From positions 2,294,001 to 2,358,000 of the forward strand of contig NZ_CP180191.1 of NCBI RefSeq assembly GCF_047549485.1: a stretch of DNA of 64,000 nucleotides, in the 5' to 3' direction. Position 1 is the stretch's first letter, and each line of letters begins with the position of its first letter. Source of the stretch: Piscinibacterium candidicorallinum (lineage in GTDB: Bacteria > Pseudomonadota > Gammaproteobacteria > Burkholderiales > Burkholderiaceae_C). Below are positions 28,765 through 37,016 of this stretch, piece after piece. Made by a program: the position numbers and the translations under genes. Under the pieces are notes generated by a model. It did no database searches, had not been told where the DNA came from, and saw only the letters and a list, made by a program, of their open reading frames with translations.

Positions 28765-29754
28765 CTAGGGCAGCAGCACGGTTGCGCCTGTGGTGGCGCG
28801 GCTCTCAAGCTGCGTATGGGCGCGGCCGACTTCGGCCAGCGGGTAGGTGCTGGCCACTTCCAACTTGATCTTTTTGCTCTTGACCATGGCAAAGAGATCG
28901 TCGGCTGCCGCCTGCAGCTTCTCAAGGGTGTTGACGTGCGTGCCCAGCGTGGGGCGCGTGAGGAACAACGAGCCCTTGGCCGCCAGGATGCCGATGTTCA
29001 CGCCATCCACGGGGCCACTGGCGTTGCCGTAGCTCACCACCAGCCCTCGCTGCTGCACGCTGTCGAGGCTGGCCATCCAGGTGTCCTTGCCCACGCTGTC
29101 ATATACCACAGGGCACTTGGCACCCTTGGTGAGCGCACTCACGCGCTCGGCAATGTTTTCGGTCTTGCTGTTGATGGTCTCCCAAGCGCCGTGAGCTTTG
29201 GCGATGGCGGCCTTCTCGGCACTGGACACCGTGCCGATCAGCTTGACCTTCAGGGCCTTGGCCCACTGGCACGCAATCAGCCCCACGCCGCCGGCCGCCG
29301 CATGGAACAGGATGGTCTCGCCGCCCTGCAGGCGATAGGTCTGGCGAAACAGATACTGCACCGTCAGGCCCTTGAGCATCGAGGCCGCCGCCTGCTCGTC
29401 CGTGACGAACTTGGGCAGCTTGATGACCTGGCTGGCCGGGTGCAGCTTGTAGCCAGCGTAGGCACCGTGCGGCCCCTGGCAGTAGGCCACGCGGTCGCCC
29501 ACCTTCACGTGGCTCACGCCCTCGCCCACGGCATCGACCACACCGGCGGCCTCGAAGCCCAGTGTCAGCGGCAGGCTGGGCGCGGGATACAGGCCGGTGC
29601 GGAAGTAGACGTCGATGAAGTTCAGGCCGATGGCGGTGTTGCGGATGCGGACCTGCCCAGCACCCGGATCACCGACTTCCACGTCTTCATAGCTGAGCTG
29701 TTCCACACCGCCATTGGCGTGGATGCGGACGGCCTTGGTGATCACGGATGCCAT
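28765..29754 (-). CDS. NADPH:quinone oxidoreductase (zinc-independent MDR family)
   Basis: A 329-residue cytoplasmic medium-chain dehydrogenase/reductase of the zeta-crystallin/QorA type that reduces quinones with NADPH. It shows GLNFIDVYFRTGLYP, GFEAAGVV, the nucleotide-binding AAAGGVG and VVYDSVGKDTW. The zinc-ligand cysteines of alcohol dehydrogenases are absent. Its ATG lies 1 bp after the stop of the EamA transporter, so the two are probably co-transcribed. Confidence 0.9.
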   Translation of the reverse strand: MASVITKAVRIHANGGVEQLSYEDVEVGDPGAGQVRIRNTAIGLNFIDVYFRTGLYPAPSLPLTLGFEAAGVVDAVGEGVSHVKVGDRVAYCQGPHGAYAGYKLHPASQVIKLPKFVTDEQAAASMLKGLTVQYLFRQTYRLQGGETILFHAAAGGVGLIACQWAKALKVKLIGTVSSAEKAAIAKAHGAWETINSKTENIAERVSALTKGAKCPVVYDSVGKDTWMASLDSVQQRGLVVSYGNASGPVDGVNIGILAAKGSLFLTRPTLGTHVNTLEKLQAAADDLFAMVKSKKIKLEVASTYPLAEVGRAHTQLESRATTGATVLLP

Positions 29755-29755
29755 G

Positions 29756-30706
29756 TCAGGAATCTCCTTGGAGGGGCTTTTTCAGCGAGAGGATGAACAT
29801 GCCGGCCAGTACCAGCGCGGTACCCGCCAATTGCAAAAGGGTAATCGGCTCGGAGAGCAACCAGAAGCCCAGGAACAGCGTGGACACCGGACCAATCATC
29901 CCGGCCTGCGCCGCATTGCCTGCGCCGATGCGTTCCACCGCCATCATGGTCATCAGGACTGGCACCACCGTGCAAAGGGTGCCGTTGATGAGCGCCAGCA
30001 CCCAGACCGTCGGGGTCTGTACGACCAAGCTGCCCAGCGGCCGTAGCAGCGCGTACTGTGCAATGCAGGCCAGACTGGCCACGATCATGGCCAGTGCCAC
30101 CAGCCGCAGGCTGCCCAGGCGCTTCACCAGTTCGCCACTGCCTAGCAGGTACACGGCATACGTGACGGCGCTGGCAAACACCAGCCCGGCGCCCAGCCAG
30201 ACCACGCGCCCGCCCAAGTGCACGTCGTGCCAGAAGACGAGCACGATGCCCGAGTACGCGACCGCCAGCGAGGTCCATTCCCGGCTGGTGACTCGCCGTT
30301 TGAGCAGGGCCACGCTCATCAGCAGGACGATCGACGGTGTCAGGAACAGGATCAGACGCTCCAGGCCGGCACTGATGTACTGCAGGCCCAGGAAGTCCAG
30401 CATGCTGGAGACGTAATAGCCAATCAGGCCGAGCCCGGCGAGCTTGAGCCAGTCTGCGCGGGCCAGTTTGGGCGGGCTCGAGGCCGCGCGCATCGACCAC
30501 CAGGCCATGGCCATGAAAAACGGCAACGCCACCAGCATGCGCAGCGCGATGACAGAGACGGCATCCAGCCCCTCGCGGTACATCAGCTTGGCCACGATGG
30601 CCTTGCCGGAGAAGCAGATCGCCCCGACGGCGGCCAGCATCAAGCCGCTCAAGTACTGGGCGCGCGGGCTGGGCGGATTGGCGGGTGGCAGGGCGGACTG
30701 CGTCAA
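29756..30706 (-). CDS. EamA/DMT-superfamily transporter
   Basis: A 316-residue inner-membrane protein with about ten transmembrane helices in two EamA repeats (first from LMLAAVGAICFSGKAIVAKL, second from VVWLGAGLVFASAVTYAVYLL). Family members export small metabolites; the substrate is unknown. The start at 30706 is a TTG with no obvious ribosome site, and an internal ATG at 30640 would remove the short cytoplasmic leader, so the start is uncertain. Confidence 0.82.
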   Translation of the reverse strand: MTQSALPPANPPSPRAQYLSGLMLAAVGAICFSGKAIVAKLMYREGLDAVSVIALRMLVALPFFMAMAWWSMRAASSPPKLARADWLKLAGLGLIGYYVSSMLDFLGLQYISAGLERLILFLTPSIVLLMSVALLKRRVTSREWTSLAVAYSGIVLVFWHDVHLGGRVVWLGAGLVFASAVTYAVYLLGSGELVKRLGSLRLVALAMIVASLACIAQYALLRPLGSLVVQTPTVWVLALINGTLCTVVPVLMTMMAVERIGAGNAAQAGMIGPVSTLFLGFWLLSEPITLLQLAGTALVLAGMFILSLKKPLQGDS

Positions 30707-31080
30707 ATCGGCGATCGGTGCAGGGGCGACAGCTGGGCTTGCTCAGGCCCGAACCGCTGCGCCGTGAAGGGTCTGTGTCCGCATTATGGGCGGCTACCTG
30801 ACCCCGCCCTACCGCCGCACCGGCCTATCCGCAGGGATCGCCCTGTCGACTGCAGCGTCCAGGCCTGTCGCTGCTCGCACCCACTGCGGGACGAAACATG
30901 TCAGTCCTGTTACGAGCTGTTGCACCGCAGCGCGCGCAAAGCGCTGCGAACAGGCGCAGACTCGCCTTTCACGTTCGTGACGTCTTGGCACACGCATTGC
31001 TTTGACGCACACGTCGCTCAGTTCAGCCTAAGCTGAATCAGGCGCTGTTCACTGCGAGAAGAACGATCCTTGGGGACGTC
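30707..31080. other. intergenic region with bactofilin promoter
   Basis: This 374-bp gap lies between divergent genes (EamA transporter and bactofilin). It holds the sigma-54 promoter described separately and, upstream of it, the words GTTACGAGCTG and TGCACCGCAGCGCGC, which could include an activator site but show no clear enhancer palindrome. No gene is recognised in it. Confidence 0.5.
30986..31001 (+). promoter_or_regulatory. sigma-54 (RpoN) promoter of the bactofilin gene
   Basis: TGGCACACGCATTGCT matches the -24/-12 consensus TGGCAC(R)N4TTGC(W) at every fixed position. The invariant GG (30987-30988) and GC (30999-31000) are exactly 10 bases apart. The start codon lies about 80 bp downstream. 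It implies control by an NtrC-type activator. Confidence 0.7.
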
Positions 31081-31617
31081 ATGGAACTGCTCAACAAACT
31101 GCTCACCCCCACCCGCGCTGCGCACGAAACCCAGCCCGTGCCCACGCCGGATCAGGCGCTGCGGCCCGCGGCATCGGACAGCAACGCCGCCCTGCACAGC
31201 AGCTTCAGCCTCGGCACAGACATCCACATCAAGCTGGCCGATCGTCTGGAGTGCGGCACCGCGCAGATCGATGGGGAAATGGAAGGCGACATGAAGGTGC
31301 GCCACCTCGTGGTGGGCCGCAAGGGCAGCGTCAAAGGGGAGGCCAAGTGCATGAATGCCGAGATCCGCGGCCGCTTTGATGGCGAACTGATCGTCCGCGG
31401 CAAACTCACCGTCTATGCCACGGCACAGATCAACGGCAAGGTGCGCTTCGGCGAGATCGTGCTCTGGAAGGGGGCCGAGGTGAAGGGCAACGTCAAGCGC
31501 ATGGTGCGTCCCGGCGACGCCGCCCGCCCGGCGCAGAAGCGCCACGCCTCGCTGTTCCAGCCCACCAGTGCGGTTACGCAGGACACGCTCAACCCGCAGA
31601 CGATGTCGGAGTATTGA
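31081..31617 (+). CDS. bactofilin (polymer-forming cytoskeletal protein)
   Basis: A 178-residue protein with the central bactofilin (DUF583) beta-helix at about 40-140: repeated hydrophobic turns such as IKLADRLECGTAQIDGEM, LVVGRKGSVKGEAKC, AEIRGRFDGELIV and LTVYATAQINGKVRF. The ends are flexible and polar. Bactofilins assemble without nucleotides into filaments that place cell-wall or motility machinery; here the sigma-54 promoter hints at a link with flagella, polar structures or nitrogen control. Which process is inference. Confidence 0.88.
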   Translation: MELLNKLLTPTRAAHETQPVPTPDQALRPAASDSNAALHSSFSLGTDIHIKLADRLECGTAQIDGEMEGDMKVRHLVVGRKGSVKGEAKCMNAEIRGRFDGELIVRGKLTVYATAQINGKVRFGEIVLWKGAEVKGNVKRMVRPGDAARPAQKRHASLFQPTSAVTQDTLNPQTMSEY

Positions 31618-31663
31618 GAGGAGCCGGGATCACCCTGCCCTCCGCATTCCCGAGGCAAGGCGG

Positions 31664-32137
31664 TCAGCCTCTCACCGGCAAAGACCGAAGCCCGTAAGCC
31701 TGCCCCCCGGCAAACAGATACTCGGCCCGCAGCCTTTGCGGGCCTTGTTCATTGGCGTAGGTGTAGCCGATGAGCGCAACGCGTTCCCCGACCTTGGTTT
31801 CCGGCACCTGCCAGGCCTGCATGCGGTTCAGCGGCGCGAGTTCCACGGTCCATTCACCGCGCTTGGCCGCAGCCCGGGTCTTGCTCAGGATGGCCGCCGC
31901 GTCCACGGCGCGCTCCTGCGCGGGCAGCTTGCGGCTGGCCAGATCGGCCGGCAACGCGGCATTGGCCGGCATCTCGATCACCAACGTGGCATGCGGGTTG
32001 ACCCAGGTGACCTGCTTGACCACACCTTCCAAATAGATGGGCTGGCTTTCATCGAAGCTGCCCCAGCCGTGGTGCGCCATGGCGCGCGGCAGCAGCAGAG
32101 CGGACGTTCCAGCAAACAGGACGTGGCGGCGTTTCAT
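31664..32137 (-). CDS. DUF6152-type exported protein
   Basis: A 157-residue protein with an N-terminal export signal (MKRRHVLFAGTSALLLP, cut near AMA before HHGW); the twin arginine could mark Tat export. The mature part starts HHGWGSFDESQPI and contains VKQVTWVNPHATLVIE, typical of the DUF6152 family. Function unknown. The start at 32137 gives the signal peptide directly; a longer frame to 32317 lacks coding character. Convergent with the bactofilin gene. Confidence 0.8.
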   Translation of the reverse strand: MKRRHVLFAGTSALLLPRAMAHHGWGSFDESQPIYLEGVVKQVTWVNPHATLVIEMPANAALPADLASRKLPAQERAVDAAAILSKTRAAAKRGEWTVELAPLNRMQAWQVPETKVGERVALIGYTYANEQGPQRLRAEYLFAGGQAYGLRSLPVRG

Positions 32138-32416
32138 GCGTGAGTCTCGCTGAGGCAAGGGCTGATGATGCTGCCAGTGTGTGGGCGCAGCGGTTGCCCG
32201 ACCATCCGGAATCTCCCCATCCACTCTGATCACCGGCAGGGCATGCGCGCCCGGCCACCCTTCCAGCCCGACCATTCGGCGCCAAGTTCCGTCCATTGAT
32301 CGCACGCGCCCGGCCATTCGCCGCGCCGTGGGCCCTGCGCGTCATCGCGGCTCGGTACAGTCGCGGCCATCGTGTTTCGGCACCACCGGGCACGCCCCAT
32401 CCACAGGGAGTCCACA

Positions 32417-33967
32417 ATGAATCGCAAGACACCGCATGGGCCCGCGCCAGCGCGCCGTGCTGCTCGGCTGGCCATCGCGGCGGGCTCGGCCGCGATGGGC
32501 CTGACGCTGCTGGCGGCCTGTAAAGGCCCGCAGCAGACGGACCCGCTTCTGGCCGCCACCACCGCTTGTCGTCTGCCTGACCTGGAGCAGGAAGCGCGCT
32601 GCGGCTCGGTCAAGGTCAAGGAAAACCCGGCCAACCCGGGCAGCCGCGAGATCGAGGTCAAGTTCGCCGTGCTGCCAGCCCAGGCCCGCTACAAGGAGCC
32701 GGACCCGATCGTGCTGCTTGCCGGCGGCCCGGGCCAGCACGGCCTGAAGATCGCCGCGCCAATGAGCAAGGTCTTCGGCGCCCTGAACCGCAAGCGCGAC
32801 CTGATCTTCATCGATCAGCGCGGCACCGGCCAGTCCAACGGCCTGGAGTGCCCGATGCGCGAGCTCTATGCCGACATGGACAAGAGCCTCGATCCGCAGG
32901 CGCAGATTGCCGTGATCAACCGCTGTCAGCAGACGCTGGCCGCGAACAACGACCTGGCCGGCTATGCCACTCACATCGCGGTGCAGGACTTCGACGCCAT
33001 CCGCGCCAAGCTCGGCGCCGAGCGCATCAACCTCTGGGGCGGCAGCTACGGAACCCGGGCGGCGATCGAATACACCCGCCAGTTCCCGCAGCGAGTGCGC
33101 ACCCTGATGCTGGATGGCGTAGCCCCGGCCGACATGCCGCTGCCAGTCTCGATTGCCCGCGACGGCGACGCGATGGTCAGCAACCTGATCGAAGCCTGCG
33201 CCAAGGACGCCGCCTGCGCCAAGCGCTACCCGGACTTTGCGCAACGCGTTGACGCCCTGTTCACCCAGCCCACCAGCACCCTGGCGCTGACCGACGCGTA
33301 TTCCGGTCAGAAGAAGAGCTACACCGTGCCGCGCAACGCCGTGGTCTCCGCGTTGCGCACACCGCTGTACGCGCCCGGTCTGTCCGCCATGCTGCCGCAG
33401 GCGGTTGCGCGTGCCGCCGCCGGCGATGGCGACCCGATGCTGGCACTGTCCAACGCCTTGGCCGGTGGCATGGAAGATGAAATGTCCATGGGCATGCACC
33501 TGGCTGTGGTCTGTGCCGAGGATCTGCCTCAGCTGAACGACGCCAACATCGCACAAGCCGCCAAGACGCGCTTTGGCACCGCGTTTGTGGAGCAGTACCG
33601 CGGCATGTGCAAGGGCTTTCCGCAGCCGCAGATTCCGGCGGCGTACTACGCACCGGTCAAGCACGACCGTCCCACCCTCGTGCTGTCGGGCGGCCTGGAT
33701 CCCGTCACGCCCCCCGCCGAAGGCAACAAGGTGACTGGCTGGTTCAGCGATGCCCAGCACCTGGTGGCACCCAACATCGGCCACATCGTCAGCGGTCAGC
33801 CCTGCGCGAGCAAGCTGATCGAGACCTTTGTGAAGACCGAAGGCAAGGAAAAGCTCGACGGCACATGCCTGGCCAAGCTGCCCCGCCCCACCTTCTATGA
33901 GCCGCCACAGCGGCCGAGCGCAGACGCACCCAAAGCCGGCAACGCCCAAGCAGGGAGCACGAAATGA
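32417..33967 (+). CDS. alpha/beta hydrolase lipoprotein (proline iminopeptidase/tripeptidyl aminopeptidase-like)
   Basis: A 516-residue exported lipoprotein. The lipobox LLAAC (Cys about 36) is preceded by a hydrophobic stretch. The hydrolase domain has LLAGGPGQHG (oxyanion region), FIDQRGTGQS, nucleophile elbow GGSYGT, acid in LSGGLDPVTPP and histidine in NIGHIVSG. A C-terminal TAP-like domain is present. It likely cleaves peptides outside the cytoplasm. GGGAG-like ribosome site precedes the ATG at 32417. Its stop overlaps the natA-like start (ATGA), so the three genes 32417-35924 are translationally coupled. Confidence 0.87.
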   Translation: MNRKTPHGPAPARRAARLAIAAGSAAMGLTLLAACKGPQQTDPLLAATTACRLPDLEQEARCGSVKVKENPANPGSREIEVKFAVLPAQARYKEPDPIVLLAGGPGQHGLKIAAPMSKVFGALNRKRDLIFIDQRGTGQSNGLECPMRELYADMDKSLDPQAQIAVINRCQQTLAANNDLAGYATHIAVQDFDAIRAKLGAERINLWGGSYGTRAAIEYTRQFPQRVRTLMLDGVAPADMPLPVSIARDGDAMVSNLIEACAKDAACAKRYPDFAQRVDALFTQPTSTLALTDAYSGQKKSYTVPRNAVVSALRTPLYAPGLSAMLPQAVARAAAGDGDPMLALSNALAGGMEDEMSMGMHLAVVCAEDLPQLNDANIAQAAKTRFGTAFVEQYRGMCKGFPQPQIPAAYYAPVKHDRPTLVLSGGLDPVTPPAEGNKVTGWFSDAQHLVAPNIGHIVSGQPCASKLIETFVKTEGKEKLDGTCLAKLPRPTFYEPPQRPSADAPKAGNAQAGSTK

Positions 33968-34743
33968 TCGAGTCCAAAGACCTCAGCAAGAGCTTCACCA
34001 CCGGCAAGGGCAAGCAGGCCAAGACGGTGCACGCGGTCAGCCACGCCAGCTTTGTGGCACGCGATGGCCTGATCACTGCCCTGCTCGGGCCGAACGGCGC
34101 GGGCAAGACCACCACCATGCGCATGCTCTGCACGCTGGTCGAGCCCTCGGCCGGGCAGGCGCTTGTGGATGGGCTGGATGCCCATAAAGATGCCGTGAAG
34201 GTGCGCGCCCGCCTGGGTGTGCTTTCGGACGCGCGCGGCCTCTACACACGGCTGACGGCACGCGAAAACGTGCGCTACTTCGGTGAGCTGCAGGGCATGA
34301 CGGCGCAAGCCATCGAACACCGCATGGACATCCTGGTGCACCAGCTTGGCCTGCAGTCGATCATCGACCGCCGCACCGAGGGCTTCTCGCAGGGCGAGCG
34401 CATGAAGGTGGCGCTGGCGCGCGCGCTGATCCACGACCCGCCCAACCTGATCCTGGACGAGCCCACCAACGGCCTGGACATCATGACCATCCGCCTGCTG
34501 CGCGAGCTGTTGAAGAACCTGCGCTCCTCTGGCAAGTGCATCCTGCTGTCCACCCACATCATGCAGGAGGTCGCGGCGCTGGCCGATGAGGTCGTGATCA
34601 TCAGCGCGGGCACCACGGTGGCGCAGGGCACGGTGGACGAACTGCAGCAGCGCGCAGACGCGGCGGACATGGAAGAAGCCTTTCTCAAACTGGCCTTCCC
34701 TGATCAGTATCAGGAACACTTCGCACAGGGAGCGCAGGTATGA
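33964..34743 (+). CDS. natA: NatA-like ABC transporter ATP-binding protein
   Basis: A 259-residue ABC ATPase with Walker A GPNGAGKTT (about 42-50), signature FSQGE, and Walker B LILDEP. The signature region (TEGFSQGERMKVALARAL) is typical of NatA, the ATPase of a Na+-efflux-type exporter. It is overlapped by the peptidase stop upstream and by the permease start downstream (ATGA both times). Na+ export is the family name, not proven here. Confidence 0.88.
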   Translation: MIESKDLSKSFTTGKGKQAKTVHAVSHASFVARDGLITALLGPNGAGKTTTMRMLCTLVEPSAGQALVDGLDAHKDAVKVRARLGVLSDARGLYTRLTARENVRYFGELQGMTAQAIEHRMDILVHQLGLQSIIDRRTEGFSQGERMKVALARALIHDPPNLILDEPTNGLDIMTIRLLRELLKNLRSSGKCILLSTHIMQEVAALADEVVIISAGTTVAQGTVDELQQRADAADMEEAFLKLAFPDQYQEHFAQGAQV

Positions 34744-35924
34744 GCCTCTCGAAATTCTTCTCCTCGGTGCTGCGCAAGGAGCTGATCGACAGCCTGCGCG
34801 ACCGCCGCACCATCATGACCGTGCTCACGGTCTCCATCCTGTCCGGGCCGCTGTCGCTGTTCCTGATGGGCGAGTTCATCGGCAGCATTGAGCGCGACGC
34901 GGAAAGGCGTGAGGTCTATGTCGCGGGCGCCGACCAGATGCCCGGCCTGATCAACTTCATGCAGCGCCAGGGCCTGACCATCAAGGAGCCGCCGGCGGAC
35001 TACGAAGCCAAGATCCGCAGCGGCGACTTCCAGCGCGCCGTGGTGCGGCCCGGCCCCAAGTTCGCCGAGAAGCTCACGCACGGCGAGAAGGCGCCCATCG
35101 AGGTGGTATTCGAGTCGACCCGCACGAGCGCCGGGCCGTCCATCAGCATCGCCACCGAGGCGGTGCGGGGCTACAACCGCGAGGTGGGCAGCCAGCGCCT
35201 GATCGCCCTGGGCATGTCGCCGGGCGTGATGCAGGCCGTGGATCTGGAGCGGATCGACATGGCCACCGCGCAGGCGCGGGGTGCTCAGATCCTGTTCATC
35301 GTGCCCTGGGTGGCGCTTCTGGCCTGCATTGGCGGCATGCTGAGCGTGGCCATCGACGTCACGGCCGGCGAACGTGAGCGCGGCTCGCTCGAACCCCTGC
35401 TCACCACGCCGGGCGAGCGCAGCGCCATCGTCGCGGGCAAGTGGCTCACGGTCACGCTCTACGGCTGCGCGGTGATCCTGCTCACGGTGGTGGGGATGTG
35501 GGTGTCCACGCAGCTGATCCGCAGCGAGGCGCTGGCCTCGATCATGCAGCTCTCCACGCCGCAGGTGTTGATGCTGATCGGCATCCTGATCCCCTTCGCG
35601 GGCTTCATCGCCGCGGGGCTCATGCTGGTGTCCACCTTCGGGCGCAGCTTCAAGGAGGCGCAGACCTACGCCAGCTACTTCATGCTGATCTTCAACTTCC
35701 TGCCGATCACGAGTCTGTTCATCAAGCAGAAGGACCAGCTCTGGCAACTCTTCGTGCCCGGCCTGGCGCAGCAGTTCACGATGGAGCGCGTGGTGCGCGG
35801 TGAGGCGCTGGGCGCACTCGACATCGCCCTGCCCGCCCTGGTGGCGCTGGCCGCAGCGGTGATCTTCATGGCCCTGCAGAAGAACCTGCTGGCTCGGGAG
35901 CGGATCATCTTCGGCCGGTCCTGA
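34740..35924 (+). CDS. natB: NatB-like ABC transporter permease
   Basis: A 394-residue ABC-2 type permease: an N-terminal transmembrane helix (about 25-47), a long extracytoplasmic domain (about 50-180), and five to six helices from about 185 on. The ERERGSLEPLLTTPGER segment is characteristic of the NatB group. It pairs with the ATPase at 33964. The true substrate is unknown. Confidence 0.87.
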   Translation: MSLSKFFSSVLRKELIDSLRDRRTIMTVLTVSILSGPLSLFLMGEFIGSIERDAERREVYVAGADQMPGLINFMQRQGLTIKEPPADYEAKIRSGDFQRAVVRPGPKFAEKLTHGEKAPIEVVFESTRTSAGPSISIATEAVRGYNREVGSQRLIALGMSPGVMQAVDLERIDMATAQARGAQILFIVPWVALLACIGGMLSVAIDVTAGERERGSLEPLLTTPGERSAIVAGKWLTVTLYGCAVILLTVVGMWVSTQLIRSEALASIMQLSTPQVLMLIGILIPFAGFIAAGLMLVSTFGRSFKEAQTYASYFMLIFNFLPITSLFIKQKDQLWQLFVPGLAQQFTMERVVRGEALGALDIALPALVALAAAVIFMALQKNLLARERIIFGRS

Positions 35925-36011
35925 TCTGCTGAATCCACACGGCGCTGCAAGCGCCGGGCGGCAAGCGATGCCACTTCGTCAGGCCCCAGCCCTTGGCTGC
36001 GGGCCTGATTA

Positions 36012-36071
36012 ATTTTCAACAATCAATTGAAAAATGATCAGAAAAACGATCTATTTTCAATGTTCAATTGA
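36012..36071 (+). repeat. paired 19-bp AT-rich direct repeats
   Basis: ATTTTCAACAATCAATTGA (36012-36030) and ATTTTCAATGTTCAATTGA (36053-36071) share 16 of 19 bases and lie 41 bp apart in an otherwise GC-rich region. Each contains the palindrome TCAATTGA; the first also forms TTTTCAA/TTGAAAA. They lie between the convergent natB-like and DUF455 genes. They may be operator half-sites or parts of a terminator. Confidence 0.55.
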
Positions 36072-36087
36072 CACTGCCAATCTGCCG

Positions 36088-36120
36088 CTTTCCGCTGGCA
36101 GCATGCGGATCTCCAGCGAT
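36088..36120 (+). repeat. REP-like hairpin repeat, copy G (partial)
   Basis: CTTTCCGCT, then ATGCGGATCTCCAGC at the spacing of the other copies. The match is good for the first 30 bases and then fades, so this is a degenerate or truncated copy. It lies between natB-like and DUF455 genes, next to the paired 19-bp repeats. Confidence 0.5.
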
Positions 36121-36166
36121 CTGAGCGACCGAAATTCGGCGTGCATCTCACGCCGAAAGCCACCCA

Positions 36167-37006
36167 TCAACCCGTCTGCGCATGCAGTTCAAGCGCGTCC
36201 AGCTCCGCCGCCGTGAAGCCGGCAGCGCGGCGCGCGTCCAGATTGAACGGCCCCTTGGGCGCCGGCGAGCCGTACTGCTCAAGCAAGGCCCAGAAGGTGG
36301 CCACCGGCTCACGGCCCTGCTGTTGGCACAAATGGCGGTACCAGCGGTTTCCGATCTCCACGTGGCCGACCTCGTCACGCATGATCACATCCAGAATCTC
36401 CACCGCGCGCGCATCGCCTGCCGCGGCGAGCTTGGCGCGGATCGGCGGGGAGGCATCCAGTCCACGGGCCTCCAGCAGCCGCGGAACCAGGGCCATGCGC
36501 GCCAGCGGATCGGCCGCCGTCTTCTGCGCCATGATCCAGAGACCGTCGTGCGCCTCAAAGTCGCCATAGGCCGCGCCCAGGGTCTGCAGGTGCTCGGCCA
36601 GCAGGCTGAAGTGCAGGGCCTCTTCGCGCGCGACCTTCAGCCAGTCTCTGTAGAACGCCGCCGGCAGGCCGGGGAAGCGCCAGATCGCGTCCAGCGCCAG
36701 GTTGATGGCGTTGAACTCGATATGCGCCAGCGCATGCAGCAGCGCCGCCCGGCCCTGCACGGTGTTGGGTGAGCGCCGCGGCACGCGCGCGGGGTGTACG
36801 AGCGCGGGCTTGGCCGGCCGCCCCGGCAACAACGCTATCGGCTTCAACTGCGCCTGCGCATCGAGCACACCGGTGGCGGCAAAGGCTGCATCCAGCGCCT
36901 GCACCGCCGCGAGCTTCTCGGCCGGTTGCACGACACACAAAGCATGGAGCGCGGCCGCGCGCAATTCGGCAGGCGCCTGGGGCAGATCGAGGGGCTCGGA
37001 CGGCAT
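36167..37006 (-). CDS. DUF455 ferritin-like protein
   Basis: A 279-residue ferritin-like helical protein. Metal-ligand-type residues fall in HIEFNAINLALD, EEALHFSLLAEHL and RDEVGHVEIGNRWYRHL. DUF455 proteins are diiron helical-bundle relatives of MiaE and of unproven function. The start at 37006 (MPSEPLDLP) is chosen because the methyltransferase ends at 37017 just upstream. Convergent with the natB-like gene. Confidence 0.85.
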   Translation of the reverse strand: MPSEPLDLPQAPAELRAAALHALCVVQPAEKLAAVQALDAAFAATGVLDAQAQLKPIALLPGRPAKPALVHPARVPRRSPNTVQGRAALLHALAHIEFNAINLALDAIWRFPGLPAAFYRDWLKVAREEALHFSLLAEHLQTLGAAYGDFEAHDGLWIMAQKTAADPLARMALVPRLLEARGLDASPPIRAKLAAAGDARAVEILDVIMRDEVGHVEIGNRWYRHLCQQQGREPVATFWALLEQYGSPAPKGPFNLDARRAAGFTAAELDALELHAQTG

Positions 37007-37016
37007 GGGCAAGAGT

